A stretch of DNA of 39,331 bases from an uncultured bacterium. Lineage in GTDB: Bacteria > Planctomycetota > UBA1135 > GCA-002686595. Below the pieces are notes generated by a model, which had not been told where the DNA came from, did not search any database, and was given only the letters and a program-made list of their open reading frames with translations. Where the stretch lies: contig CALBMX010000021.1 of NCBI GenBank assembly GCA_937896235.1, forward strand, positions 1 through 39,331, given 5' to 3'. The position numbers were made by a program, and so were the translations under genes. Positions 14,962-23,689 of this stretch are shown here, in pieces. Numbering within the stretch: position 1 is the first letter of the stretch; each line of letters starts with the position of its first letter.

Positions 14962-16281
14962 ATGACAAGGCAAAGCAAAACAAAGGCACCTAAGGCAGCA
15001 GCCCTCGAAGTCCGTGCGGGCGCGACTATTCACGAACATAAGTTGCGAAATGGGCTACGCGTAATCCTCGCCGAACGCCACGGTGACCCGGTCGTCAAAG
15101 TGATCCTTTTCTACGGAGTAGGATCGCGATCGGAGAGTGATCAAGAGGCCGGTATGAGCCACTTCCTCGAGCACATGATGTTCAAGGGAAGCGCCAAGTA
15201 CGCCAAGGGCGAGGTCGACCAATTTACGACGATGCTAGGTGGCCAAAATAATGCTTTTACAGCCAATGATCACACCGCCTATTGGATGCGGTTTGCCTCG
15301 GACCGCTGGGAGACCGCACTGGAGATTGAAGCCGATCGCATGACGGGTTTGACCTTGGATCCAGTGGAGTTTAACTCCGAGCGTGACGTTGTTCTCGAAG
15401 AGCTCGCGATGGGTGAGGACGATCCCTGGGGCGTACTTGCCAAGCGCGTCGAGTCTACTTTGTTCGGCCGCCACCCCTACGGTCGGCCCATCATTGGTTA
15501 TCGCGAGAGCCTGCTCGCGATGGAGCCAGCGGACATGCACGCCTTCCACAGGCGCTTCTATCATCCGGGAAACGCCATCCTTGTGATTGGTGGCGACATT
15601 GACCCGAATCAGGCGATGAAGTCCGTTCGGAAGCATTTCGCGAAAATCGAAGCTCAGCCACAGAGTGAGAGTGCCGACGCGTTTCGACTTCCGATGCCAG
15701 CTCCTGGAGAGATGGAGACGCGCCTGCGCATGCAATGGGATGATCCCGGGCGCCGCTTGATTATGGCGTGGCCAACGGATTCCGTCGGGACCGATGCTGA
15801 CTACGATATGGACGTAATTAACGGCCTGCTTTCGAATGGCCGCGGATCTCGTTTGATCAAACGTTTGGTGGAGAAGGAGGGCCTTGCGACCTCGATTTCT
15901 ACCAGCAACGATGCTCGTAGAGAGGCCGGCGTCTTCTGGCTGTTCGCCGAGTGTGCCCAGGGAGTCCCTGTCGAAATCCTGGAGGCCGCGATCGACGAAG
16001 AGATCGCGCTCTTGCGTAATGAGTTGCCAACCACGGCTGAAATCAAGCGGACCCATGACATGATTCAATCGCAGGAGGCCGCGAGTGGTGAGTCGATTGG
16101 GGATGTTGCCGAAGAGCTAGGAAGCCTGGCGATCGATGCCTCTTGGCGCCTTGCATTTGACGGTGGGGCGGGTCACCGCAAAGTGACTCGCAAACGCGTG
16201 ATGCAGACAGCCGCGCGCCTCTTGACGGATGAACGCAGAGTCGTGGGCTGGAGCCTTCCGACTGAAAAGGAGGGAGTCTGA
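14962..16281 (+). CDS. M16 family zinc metallopeptidase, catalytic subunit
   Basis: A 439-residue member of the pitrilysin/processing-peptidase family. The inverted zinc motif HxxEH is intact as H67-F-L-E70-H71, and the distal glutamate is in SERDVVLEELAM. The preceding GVGSRSESDQEAGMS and following GGQNNAFTANDHTAYW segments are typical. It has two M16 half-domains in one chain, the first catalytic. I see no signal peptide, which suggests a cytosolic enzyme unless exported otherwise. It overlaps the next gene by one base (TGATG), and the partner lacks the zinc motif. The two probably form a heterodimer like other active/inactive M16 pairs. Substrate is unknown. Confidence 0.92.
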   Translation: MTRQSKTKAPKAAALEVRAGATIHEHKLRNGLRVILAERHGDPVVKVILFYGVGSRSESDQEAGMSHFLEHMMFKGSAKYAKGEVDQFTTMLGGQNNAFTANDHTAYWMRFASDRWETALEIEADRMTGLTLDPVEFNSERDVVLEELAMGEDDPWGVLAKRVESTLFGRHPYGRPIIGYRESLLAMEPADMHAFHRRFYHPGNAILVIGGDIDPNQAMKSVRKHFAKIEAQPQSESADAFRLPMPAPGEMETRLRMQWDDPGRRLIMAWPTDSVGTDADYDMDVINGLLSNGRGSRLIKRLVEKEGLATSISTSNDARREAGVFWLFAECAQGVPVEILEAAIDEEIALLRNELPTTAEIKRTHDMIQSQEAASGESIGDVAEELGSLAIDASWRLAFDGGAGHRKVTRKRVMQTAARLLTDERRVVGWSLPTEKEGV

Positions 16282-17600
16282 TGGCATCGGGACGATTGAA
16301 AATGGGCAGTGTGCCTACCCCTGAGTTAGCTCAGGTCATGTTTGAGCTTTCGTGTGGGGCCAAGCTTCTCGTTTCACCGCGCAAGGGTGCGCCGATGACA
16401 GCGCTACAAGTGCACATTCGCGGCGGGCACTCCTTGGATGACCCGGAGTTGGGTGGGGTGGCATGGATGGCCGGCCGGATGCTGGACCAAGGCACGAAGC
16501 TGCACTCAGCCGACGAGATCTTCGATGAACTCGAGCCTCTTGGAGGTGGTATTCAGGGAGACAGTACGGGCCTATCGGGCACCATTGTTTCCAAGCATTG
16601 GAGGAAGCTCTGCGTGCGCGCGACGGAAATGCTGACGCTGCCGTCGTACCCGAAGGATCGCTTCGAGTTACAGCGCGGACGTATTCTCGACCGACTTCGA
16701 ATCGAGAAGGACGATCCTCGCTCGCAAGCGATGCACCGGTTCCGCGAGCTGATCTATGGCGATCACTGGTTGGGGCGACCACACTACGGAACTTCGGAGT
16801 CGATGGCCCGCATTGAGAGAAAGGACATCGTCGCCTACCACAAGAAGAACTGGGTTGCGAGTCGCGCCGTGATTGCGATCTGCGGCGACGTCGATCCCGC
16901 AGCCGTAAAGAAGCTGTTCGAGCGCGAGCTGAGCGGTTGGAAAACGGGCCGCGAGTTAGGACCTGCTGAAGAGAACTTCCCACCGATCAAAAGGCGCATC
17001 GCGGCGTATCAAGCAAAGCGACAGCAGGTCCATCTCTTTCTCGGCCATCTCGGCGTGAAGATTCAAGACCCCGACTATCCAGCACTTGTAGTGATGGATC
17101 ATGTCCTTGGAACGGGGCCCGGATTTACGAACCGTATCTCGCGCAAGCTGAGGGATGAACAAGGCCTGGCCTATTCGGTGAACGCGAACATTCACTCCAG
17201 CGCGGGCAACATGCGAGGCGTGTTCAGTGCGTATATCGGTACTTCACCAGAGCACACGCGAGCAGCCGTAACGGGCTTCATGGAAGAGATTCGCCGCATG
17301 CAGGACGAGCTGGTTCCGGTTCCCGAACTGGATGTAGCGCGCAACTACCTCATTGGATCTTTTGCCATGGGGTTCGAGCGCGCCGGAAGCCGTGCGGGTT
17401 ACCTCATTCGCCAGTACCGGTTTGGACTTGGCAGCGACCACTTAGAAACGCTTCCGGCCCGCTTTGCAGCGGTTACACCGGAGGACGTGCAGGGCGCGGC
17501 CCAGCGTCACCTCTTCCCTGACGGTGCGGTGCTCTCCAGCGGCGGGCCCGTCTCCAAAAATGCCCTCAAACTTGCATTGGAGGGCATTTCCGAGGTTTGA
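16281..17600 (+). CDS. M16 family peptidase-like protein, non-catalytic subunit
   Basis: This gene matches the upstream M16 gene in length (439 residues) and domain layout but has lost the zinc motif. The equivalent of GxAHxxEHML reads GVAWMAGRML, so H, E and H are replaced by W62, G65 and R66. The C-terminal substrate-binding Arg/Tyr segment RDEQGLAYSVNANIHSSAGNMRGVFSAYIGTSP is kept, as expected for the partner half that holds substrate while the catalytic subunit cuts. The stop overlaps a TTG in the next frame. A 10-bp hairpin lies in the last codons. Confidence 0.9.
   Translation: MASGRLKMGSVPTPELAQVMFELSCGAKLLVSPRKGAPMTALQVHIRGGHSLDDPELGGVAWMAGRMLDQGTKLHSADEIFDELEPLGGGIQGDSTGLSGTIVSKHWRKLCVRATEMLTLPSYPKDRFELQRGRILDRLRIEKDDPRSQAMHRFRELIYGDHWLGRPHYGTSESMARIERKDIVAYHKKNWVASRAVIAICGDVDPAAVKKLFERELSGWKTGRELGPAEENFPPIKRRIAAYQAKRQQVHLFLGHLGVKIQDPDYPALVVMDHVLGTGPGFTNRISRKLRDEQGLAYSVNANIHSSAGNMRGVFSAYIGTSPEHTRAAVTGFMEEIRRMQDELVPVPELDVARNYLIGSFAMGFERAGSRAGYLIRQYRFGLGSDHLETLPARFAAVTPEDVQGAAQRHLFPDGAVLSSGGPVSKNALKLALEGISEV
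17558..17589 (+). promoter_or_regulatory. Hairpin inside the end of the second M16 gene
   Basis: AAATGCCCTC (17558-17567) pairs perfectly with GAGGGCATTT (17580-17589) across a 12-base loop, within the last codons before the stop at 17598-17600. It could act as an intracistronic terminator, a stability element or a coupling structure for the downstream kinase. The pairing is direct observation; the role is inferred. Confidence 0.4.
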
Positions 17601-17644
17601 GCGAGTTGGGTCACCAAGGTCCTGACGCCCAAACCGAAGGCGCG

Positions 17645-18736
17645 ATGGACGCACTCAGCGCATTTGCGATTGAGGGCGTCTGCACGGATATAGAACCCCT
17701 TTTGCGCGGCCATATCAACCAGACTTGGATCTCGACTTGGGACCATCAGGGCCAGCGGCGCCGGTATCTTCACCAGCGCATTAACGAGACCGTGTTCCAG
17801 CGGGTCGGTGGCCTTATGGGGAACATCGAGCTTGTCACGAAGAGATTGGCGGAGACGGCACATGAGGCCGGCTACGAGTCGCTGACACTCATCCCAACGC
17901 GCGATGGGGAGAGCTGGTGCCGTCGCGCAGGTGGGCCTTGGCGGACCTACGATTTTGTCGAGGACACGAACGTTTTCGATCGCTGCTCCGGGCCTGAACA
18001 GGCCTATGCAACCGCCCGCATCTTCGGTTGGTTTCAGGCGAGCCTGTCCACTTTAGATCCCACAAACTTTGCCGAGACCATCCCTAAGTTCTTTAGTCCC
18101 GGGCATCGCTGGGCCCAGTTCGGAAGTGCGCTTCTTGCAATCGAGTCGATGCAGCACGATGGTTCAGAAAAGTCGAACGGTCTCGTCGCCCGAAGGAGCG
18201 CGGCCCTGCCGGAAATCGAGTTTGCTCGGAGTCAATCTTGGCTGATCGAGCTCTTCGAAGCGCACCTCGCCTCCGGCGAGATTCCAAGCCGTATCGTGCA
18301 TGGCGATACGAAGTTGAACAACGTTCTCTTTGACGCGAACACCGGCGAGGCCCGCTGCGTTGTCGACTTGGATACCTGCATGCCGGGATTCTCTCTCTAC
18401 GACTTCGGCGACATGGTGCGCTTCACGGCGGCGACCTCGGACGAGGACGAGCAAGACCTCTCTTTGGCGGGGACAAGCCTGGAAGTCTACCGGGCCCTCG
18501 CCGGGGGTTTCTTAGAGTGTGCCTCGGATGCGATCCTGCCCTTGGAGCGTGAGCTTCTCCACTTGGCGGGACCCTTGGTGTCGCTGGTGATTGGCCTGCG
18601 TTTTCTAACCGACCACTTGCAAGGAGACGTCTACTTCGGTGTCAAGCGCGCGAACCACAACTTGGACAGAGCTCGTGTTCAGTTCGCGCAGGTCAAGCAC
18701 ATGGAATCGATGCGCGACAAGATGCTCGGAGCCTGA
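17645..18736 (+). CDS. N-acetylhexosamine 1-kinase-like phosphotransferase
   Basis: An aminoglycoside-phosphotransferase-fold kinase that closely follows NahK of Bifidobacterium, which phosphorylates GlcNAc or GalNAc at the anomeric C1 using ATP. Shared segments include FAIEGVCTDIEPLLRGHIN, the catalytic loop VHGDTKLNNVLFD (D221) and VDLDTCMPGFSLYDFGDMVRF, then GLRFLTDHLQGDVYFGVKRANHNLDRAR. The length, 363 residues from the ATG at 17645, also fits. A TTG at 17597 overlapping the previous stop would add 16 residues. I prefer the ATG because GAAGG stands four bases upstream and it matches the NahK N-terminus well enough, but this is not certain. It ends the M16-M16-kinase unit. The exact sugar is inferred. 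Confidence 0.85.
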   Translation: MDALSAFAIEGVCTDIEPLLRGHINQTWISTWDHQGQRRRYLHQRINETVFQRVGGLMGNIELVTKRLAETAHEAGYESLTLIPTRDGESWCRRAGGPWRTYDFVEDTNVFDRCSGPEQAYATARIFGWFQASLSTLDPTNFAETIPKFFSPGHRWAQFGSALLAIESMQHDGSEKSNGLVARRSAALPEIEFARSQSWLIELFEAHLASGEIPSRIVHGDTKLNNVLFDANTGEARCVVDLDTCMPGFSLYDFGDMVRFTAATSDEDEQDLSLAGTSLEVYRALAGGFLECASDAILPLERELLHLAGPLVSLVIGLRFLTDHLQGDVYFGVKRANHNLDRARVQFAQVKHMESMRDKMLGA

Positions 18737-18748
18737 AGTGACTGCGAC

Positions 18749-20284
18749 CTATTCGGTCGCGGTCAGGCTTCCCGCCTCGATGAAGATGTCGCGTAGGAAA
18801 CCATCGCACGAGTGCAGCTTGCCTGTGAAGGCAACTGCGATGTCGTAACTCTGCCCAAATTCGGTGGCGGCCTCTGTGGGGAGCTGTACGACTGCCTGGA
18901 CACCTTTGGTGAACGATCCATCGGGGATTCCCTCTAACTCAATGATTGCCTTTGCACCGACCGAGTCCTTGAAAACGAAGTCCGAGCTATAGGTCGAGAT
19001 GCGCCGCAACTTGCCACTCCAACTCACCTCACGGCCCGCGTAAGTTACCTCGAAAAGCTCCTTCGTCTGCGAGTTCATCCTGCTTGTTTCGAAGAGCTCG
19101 GCCCGAAGACTCAAGTAGTCAGCAGGACTGGAACCCGAAGTAGGTTCGGCTTCTACAGGTTCCGTCCGGGGTGGAGCCTGGGCAGGTATTTCAGCCAGGG
19201 CCGCCGCTTCGGCCGCGGGCTCTACGGCTCTCGCGGGCGCGCTTGGGTTCTCGAAAAGGGATGCGGGCGCGGAGTGCTTCCCCATGTCTAGGATCGGCTC
19301 GATCGGGGCCTGCCAGACAGGTCTCTCGGAAGGCCTTAGCGGAGCAACCGGAGCTGGGCTCGGTGTCGCAAGAGGCTCTTTTGCTGGGACCACTTTCGGG
19401 GCAGAACCATCGACCAAGTCGCTTTTGTCAGCCGACTTCGGCGACGGGAAAGAGGGCGGGTCAGAGGGTCTGCGTTGCGCAGCTTCACGGCTAGCCAGCG
19501 GTGTCAACGGGATCGGAGGAGGCTCCGCGCCCATGGTTGAAGTGATGGCCTTCTGCTGCAAGAATTCATCCGTTGATTCAGTGTCTAGGTTCCGGCCCAA
19601 TCCGATGGGCTGCGGCTTGCCCGGCTCCGCGCCGCTGTTACGGAATTCCTCAGCGGCCTCCTGCAAAGAGGTGCGCTCGCCAGAGTCTTGAAGTGCATCT
19701 GCAACGGCAACGACCTTATTGATTCCAAGGCGGAGTCCGTCGGCGGTCTTGACGACACCATGTTGGACATAGGTGATCTCATCGTCGGTGATCTTCGCCC
19801 GGCGTGTATCCGTTAGAAAACGGCCAATCACACGGCGTCGATGCGGAGTTAAGAAGCCCTTAATCAAGTGGGGCGAGCGCGAGCGCACAAGGACCTTCTT
19901 GTCGAATTCGGCATCACCAACAGTCAAATCCTGGCCGCCCTTGAGGGAGTTTGTGATGCTGGAAATAAAGTGTTGAGGCGATAGCTCCAGACCTAGGCCG
20001 AGTGGTTGCATCCGCAAAGTGAAGAGCGTGAAAGTCGAGCTGCCGTTCCCGTGGCTCTTGGCAAATGTATTGATGCGAACAGAGTAACCGGAGAGGGGAC
20101 CTTCGAGGACACGCCCGCCCGCTACACCCTTCTTCGGCCGATAGGCAAGCTTCATGCGCGCCCCAGCCTCCACCCAGGCTGCCTCCGTCGCGCGATTGGC
20201 TCTCTTCGCCGCAGAGATCACAAATGCCAGAAACCCGAGAATGACGAACAGGAAAGTTGGGGCGATGACAGCGAGGAAAGGCAT
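18749..20284 (-). CDS. Membrane-anchored protein of unknown function
   Basis: I do not recognise this 511-residue protein (ATG at 20284; an upstream in-frame ATG would add 31 non-membrane residues before the helix). One hydrophobic segment, residues 2-25 (AVIAPTFLFVILGFLAFVIS), anchors it. Residues 30-200 form a folded region ending in a helix-strand segment TDDEITYVQHGVVKTADGLRLGINKVVAVADAL. A Pro/Ala/Ser-rich linker of about 170 residues, probably disordered, follows. The last 110 residues form a second beta-rich domain with an OB-like pattern (FEVTYAGREVSWSGKLRRI through YDIAVAFTGKLHS). The gene converges on the kinase gene with only a 12-base gap. Confidence 0.75.
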   Translation of the reverse strand: MPFLAVIAPTFLFVILGFLAFVISAAKRANRATEAAWVEAGARMKLAYRPKKGVAGGRVLEGPLSGYSVRINTFAKSHGNGSSTFTLFTLRMQPLGLGLELSPQHFISSITNSLKGGQDLTVGDAEFDKKVLVRSRSPHLIKGFLTPHRRRVIGRFLTDTRRAKITDDEITYVQHGVVKTADGLRLGINKVVAVADALQDSGERTSLQEAAEEFRNSGAEPGKPQPIGLGRNLDTESTDEFLQQKAITSTMGAEPPPIPLTPLASREAAQRRPSDPPSFPSPKSADKSDLVDGSAPKVVPAKEPLATPSPAPVAPLRPSERPVWQAPIEPILDMGKHSAPASLFENPSAPARAVEPAAEAAALAEIPAQAPPRTEPVEAEPTSGSSPADYLSLRAELFETSRMNSQTKELFEVTYAGREVSWSGKLRRISTYSSDFVFKDSVGAKAIIELEGIPDGSFTKGVQAVVQLPTEAATEFGQSYDIAVAFTGKLHSCDGFLRDIFIEAGSLTATE

Positions 20285-20521
20285 GGCGTTGGCTACGTTC
20301 AGGGGACGTGAACTATTCAAAAGGCTTCCGGGAACCGAAAGCGATTGTATGCGCGCAGGAGCAGAAACCACCCCCAAGGTTCTGCATTCGAAGATTTCAC
20401 GTCTAGCCAGGCCGTGGACTTCTGGATGGATTAGGTTCCGACCCAGCCTTATGCCTCTTCCCCCTTGTTCTCCTCGTTTCAGGGCGCGCCTTCCATGGAG
20501 CAGTGATGGAAAAGTCTCAGT

Positions 20522-20809
20522 CTAGGGGGCCGATCCCTTCTCTCGGCTGTCCTGTCTTTTGATACGGATTGTTGGCCAACGGGTGTCGAATCCCCAAGGT
20601 GCCCGATGGATGCGTCCTGTGCTCCAATCGTTGACCGGGCTTAGGTCCCCACCCAGTAGGTCGAAGTCGATGAATCCCGCACGGCACCTCTCGTAGCCCT
20701 CATCGAGCTCCTTCTGACGCGGCCTTGCCGTTCTGCCTTGATGGTCCCGGGAGCGCGTGAAGCAGCTTTCACGAGTCGCTAACAGTAGAGGCGCGTCTGG
20801 CCCCGCTGG
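20522..20809 (-). pseudogene. Possible gene remnant without start codon
   Basis: About 95 codons are open between stops at 20810-20812 and 20522-20524 with no standard start. The downstream 60 codons read as plausible folded protein rich in Asp, Trp, Arg and Gly, including FIDFDLLGGDLSPVNDW. No family is recognised. It may be the 3' part of a broken gene, or chance. It lies between the membrane protein gene and groEL, both on the same strand. Confidence 0.25.
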
Positions 20810-21024
20810 TTATCCTGGGAGGCGACTTCCCAGGGTGAATCCCACCCTGAGGGATCATTCTGTGGCCGGCAGGACTGAGATCAATCCGGATTGTGATTTC
20901 GAGGTCACTCCAGAACTTGCGGCTTGGGTTCGGCGCAACACCGATGGGCTCATCTTGGGGTGGCTAAGCTGCGCCGTTAGCGGAGCCGCAATGTTGAGTG
21001 AGCTGTGCGCTTCTCTAAAACGCA

Positions 21025-21063
21025 AGCTCGGGCCGCCCTGCATTTCGCAGGGCGGCCCGAGCT
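21025..21063 (-). terminator. Terminator of the groESL operon
   Basis: A perfect 17-bp stem, AGCTCGGGCCGCCCTGC (21025-21041) with its complement at 21047-21063, has loop ATTTC on the plus strand. Read on the minus strand it stands 27 bases past the groEL stop and is followed by GCGTTTTAGAG. On the plus strand it is followed by CTTTTAGG, so it can work both ways. Confidence 0.8.
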
Positions 21064-21090
21064 CTTTTAGGTCGGCTTAGGTAGCGTCGC

Positions 21091-22707
21091 TTAGTGCATG
21101 TGCCCGCCGCCAGCGGAAGCAGCATCAGGCTCGCTCGGCAGCTCGCTGACGATAGCGTCCGTGGTGAGCAAGAGGCTCGCCACGGATGCCGCGTTCTGCA
21201 GTGCCAGGCGCGTCACCTTGGCCGGGTCGATGACACCGGCTTCGACGAGGTCCTCGTAGACGTCGGTCGCAGCGTTGTAGCCGTAACCGATCTTGGACTT
21301 GGCCAAGACGTTTTGCACAACTACCGCGCCATCTTTGCCAGCGTTCTCAGCGATCTGACGCAGAGGCGCCTCGATAGCGCGCCAAACGATCATGGCACCG
21401 ATCAGCTCGTCACCTTTGAGGTCGAGAGCTTCGATCGATCCGCGGGTGCGCAGCAGAGCGACGCCGCCGCCAGGAACAACACCCTCTTCAACGGCAGCAC
21501 GAGTTGCGTGCAGCGCGTCTTCGACGCGTGCCTTGCGCTCCTTCATCTCCGACTCGGTCGCTGCGCCAACGTTGACTTGAGCAACGCCGCCTGCCAGCTT
21601 CGCGAGGCGCTCTTGGAGCTTCTCGGAATCGTAGTCGGACTTCGAAGCGGCGATCTCGGCGCGGATCTGAGAGATACGGCCTTGGATCGACTCCTTGTTA
21701 CCGGCACCTTCGATGATGGTCGTCGCGTCTTTTGTCACGATGACTTTCTTCGCGCGGCCCAGGTCCTTAAGCGTGAGGCTCTCTAGGGTCGTGCCCGTTG
21801 CCTCGATGACAGCAGTCGCGCCCGTAAGGACGGCGATGTCTCCCATCATGGCGCCACGGCGATCGCCGAAGCCCGGAGCCTTGACGGCACAAACGGGGAA
21901 GCCACCGCGCAAGCGGTTGACGACCAGCGTGGCAAGCGCCTCGCCTTCAAGGTCTTCCGCGATGATGAGAAGAGGCTTGCCCGAGCGGGCGATCTCTTCC
22001 AACACCGGAATCATGTCCTTGACGTTCGAGATCTTTTTCTCGTGGACCAGGATGTAGGCGTCCTCGAAAGTGGTCTCCATCGTCTTGAAGTCGGTGATGA
22101 AGTGAGGGCTAAGGTAGCCCTTGTCGAACTGCATGCCTTCGACCCACGAGACCTCGGTCTCAAGGGCGCGGCCCTCTTCGACGGTGATCACACCATCTTG
22201 GCCGACGCGCTCCATAGCTTCGGCGAGCATGTCTCCGACCGACTTGTCGTTGTTGGCTGCAATGCTGCCGACCTGAGCGATGTCACTCTTGGTCTTGATC
22301 GGCTTGGACATTTTGCCGAGCTTGGCCACGCACGCTGCAACAGCTGCGTCGATGCCGCGCTTCAGTGCCACCGGGTTTGCACCCGCCGTCACGTTGCGAA
22401 GGCCTTCTTCGAAGATCGCCTCGGCCAAAACCGTTGCGGTCGTGGTGCCGTCGCCGGCGCCATCGTTGGTCTTCGCCGAGACTTCTTTCACGAGCTGGGC
22501 GCCCATGTTTTCGTAGGCGTTCTCGAGGTCGATCTCCTTGGCGACGGTCACACCGTCTTTCGTGACGGTGGGGCTGCCGAAGGACTTCTGAATGATCACG
22601 TTACGGCCACGGGGGCCGAGGGTGACTTTGACGGCACGGGCGAGTTTTCGCACACCGTTGCGGATGTGCTCGCGCGCTTCGGCGTCGTAGCTGATTTGCT
22701 TAGCCAT
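21091..22707 (-). CDS. groEL: Chaperonin GroEL (Hsp60)
   Basis: GroEL forms the double-ring ATP-driven folding chamber capped by GroES. The 538-residue protein has the equatorial ATP-binding segments [10 protein letters not shown] and [17 protein letters not shown], the apical domain with the [20 protein letters not shown] and KAPGFGDRR segments, and the catalytic-hinge region [14 protein letters not shown]. The C-terminal tail is short and ends AGGGHMH rather than a long GGM repeat. It is 45 bases downstream of groES. I looked for the CIRCE element (TTAGCACTC-N9-GAGTGCTAA) upstream of the operon and did not find it, so HrcA control of the classical type is not indicated. Confidence 0.98.
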   Translation of the reverse strand: MAKQISYDAEAREHIRNGVRKLARAVKVTLGPRGRNVIIQKSFGSPTVTKDGVTVAKEIDLENAYENMGAQLVKEVSAKTNDGAGDGTTTATVLAEAIFEEGLRNVTAGANPVALKRGIDAAVAACVAKLGKMSKPIKTKSDIAQVGSIAANNDKSVGDMLAEAMERVGQDGVITVEEGRALETEVSWVEGMQFDKGYLSPHFITDFKTMETTFEDAYILVHEKKISNVKDMIPVLEEIARSGKPLLIIAEDLEGEALATLVVNRLRGGFPVCAVKAPGFGDRRGAMMGDIAVLTGATAVIEATGTTLESLTLKDLGRAKKVIVTKDATTIIEGAGNKESIQGRISQIRAEIAASKSDYDSEKLQERLAKLAGGVAQVNVGAATESEMKERKARVEDALHATRAAVEEGVVPGGGVALLRTRGSIEALDLKGDELIGAMIVWRAIEAPLRQIAENAGKDGAVVVQNVLAKSKIGYGYNAATDVYEDLVEAGVIDPAKVTRLALQNAASVASLLLTTDAIVSELPSEPDAASAGGGHMH

Positions 22708-22752
22708 ATTGGTTAGCTCCTATTGTTTTTGATTGAGGTCGAAACGACCGAA

Positions 22753-23064
22753 CTAGCCAATGACGCCAAGAATATCGTTCTCAGTCATGATCAGGAATTC
22801 CTGACCTTCGTACTTGACCTCGGTACCGGCATAGCTGCTGAAGAGGATGCGATCGCCTTTCTTGACGCTGAACTTGGCGTGTTCGCCGCTGTCGAGGATG
22901 CGACCGGGGCCGACAGCCATGATCGTGCCTTCTTTCGGCTTTTCCTTAGCGGACTCGGGTAGAAGGATGCCGCCGGCGGACTTCGCTTCTGCGACGGTAC
23001 GCTGAACGAGGACGCGGTCGCCGAGGGGACGGATGCTGACTTTGGTCTTTGACTTAGCTGCCAT
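22753..23064 (-). CDS. groES: Co-chaperonin GroES (Hsp10)
   Basis: GroES is the heptameric lid of GroEL. The ATG at 23064 gives MAAKSKTKVSIRPLGDRVLV and 103 residues, the expected size. The mobile loop that contacts GroEL is EAKSAGGILLPESAKEKP. It is followed by the GTIMAVGPGR and KKGDRILFSSYAGTEVKYEGQEFLIM segments and the final ENDILGVI. The frame is open further upstream, but that part only overlaps the response regulator gene in another frame and is not GroES. AGAGGAAC lies about ten bases upstream as the ribosome-binding site. Confidence 0.97.
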   Translation of the reverse strand: MAAKSKTKVSIRPLGDRVLVQRTVAEAKSAGGILLPESAKEKPKEGTIMAVGPGRILDSGEHAKFSVKKGDRILFSSYAGTEVKYEGQEFLIMTENDILGVIG

Positions 23065-23123
23065 GATGGAATCTGTTCCTCTGAAATAGAGGGTTGTAGG
23101 AGGTACTGGTTGGTTGGTTTGAA

Positions 23124-23507
23124 CTAATTGAGATAGGGTGAGCTCTCGATTGCGCGCAGCACTTCTGCGCGCAGGAGATTGGGCTCGACCGGCTTCCGGA
23201 GGGCCGCGAAGGCTCCAATCTCCATGGCCATGATGGCCGTGGCTTCCGTCAGGTTGCCCGAGTACACGATGCACGGGAGGCCTGCGAATCGCTGCCGAAG
23301 CAGAGGGAGCGCTTCCAATCCGCCGCATAATGGCATCTGCATATCAAGCAGCGCCGCGTGGACAGGTATGAACTTCACAAGCTCAAGAGCCTCCAAGCCA
23401 TCGCTGGCTAAAAGCACTTCAAGGCCGATCGCCTCTAGGAGATCGGCAACACCGCTGCGTATAGACAGATCGTCATCGGCAAGCAGGATTCTTCGTGGGG
23501 AGAACAT
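23124..23507 (-). CDS. Single-domain response regulator (CheY-like receiver)
   Basis: A stand-alone receiver domain of 127 residues with no output domain. All key residues are present: the acidic pocket in LLADDD, the phosphoacceptor D55 in ALLDMQMP, S83 in VYSGN, and K105 in LRKPVEP. I chose the ATG at 23507 (MFSPRRILLADDD); the open frame upstream is long, but its extra 77 residues do not resemble a domain. It stands 59 bases before groES on the same strand, so it is likely the first gene of a three-gene operon with groES and groEL. No histidine kinase gene is in the window. The partner and output are unknown. Confidence 0.9.
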   Translation of the reverse strand: MFSPRRILLADDDLSIRSGVADLLEAIGLEVLLASDGLEALELVKFIPVHAALLDMQMPLCGGLEALPLLRQRFAGLPCIVYSGNLTEATAIMAMEIGAFAALRKPVEPNLLRAEVLRAIESSPYLN

Positions 23508-23653
23508 AGTGACGTGCCCAATAGCAAAGGCTGTGCCGACCAGGAGGAAACGCCGCAAGTTGCTTATTCGGGATAGTTTAGAAGCTAGCCCAGAATGCGC
23601 ATCCTGCCTCTTGCTGCCAAATGGGCAGTGCCGGGAGGGCCAGTTTAGCGGGC

Positions 23654-23668
23654 CTGTCAGGATGACAG
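23654..23668. promoter_or_regulatory. Palindrome upstream of response regulator-groESL operon
   Basis: CTGTCA and TGACAG are perfect inverted arms with a 3-base spacer, about 150 bases before the response regulator start. This size and symmetry fits a dimeric repressor site. It does not match CIRCE or HAIR as I know them. Confidence 0.35.
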
Positions 23669-23689
23669 TTCCCCAGGCGCGAAAGAAAA

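Larger units (their letters stand above)
20285..21090. other. Intergenic stretch of about 800 bases without a convincing gene
   Basis: No gene with a normal start could be supported. A minus-strand frame open from 20809 to a stop at 20522-20524 translates to protein-like sequence (for example EGYERCRAGFIDFDLLGG and RAPWGFDTRWPTIRI) but has no ATG, GTG or TTG, so it may be a gene remnant. A plus-strand 107-codon frame (20757-21080) runs through the groEL terminator and is not credible at its end. The terminator itself is entered separately. Confidence 0.5.

Noticed and set aside
15235..16068. 277-codon minus-strand frame inside the first M16 gene
   Set aside because: It is antisense to a gene with clear catalytic motifs; long shadow frames are expected at this GC content.
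20757..21080. 107-codon plus-strand frame before groEL
   Set aside because: It reads through the 17-bp terminator stem and has no recognisable pattern; a small internal part looks protein-like but is not enough.
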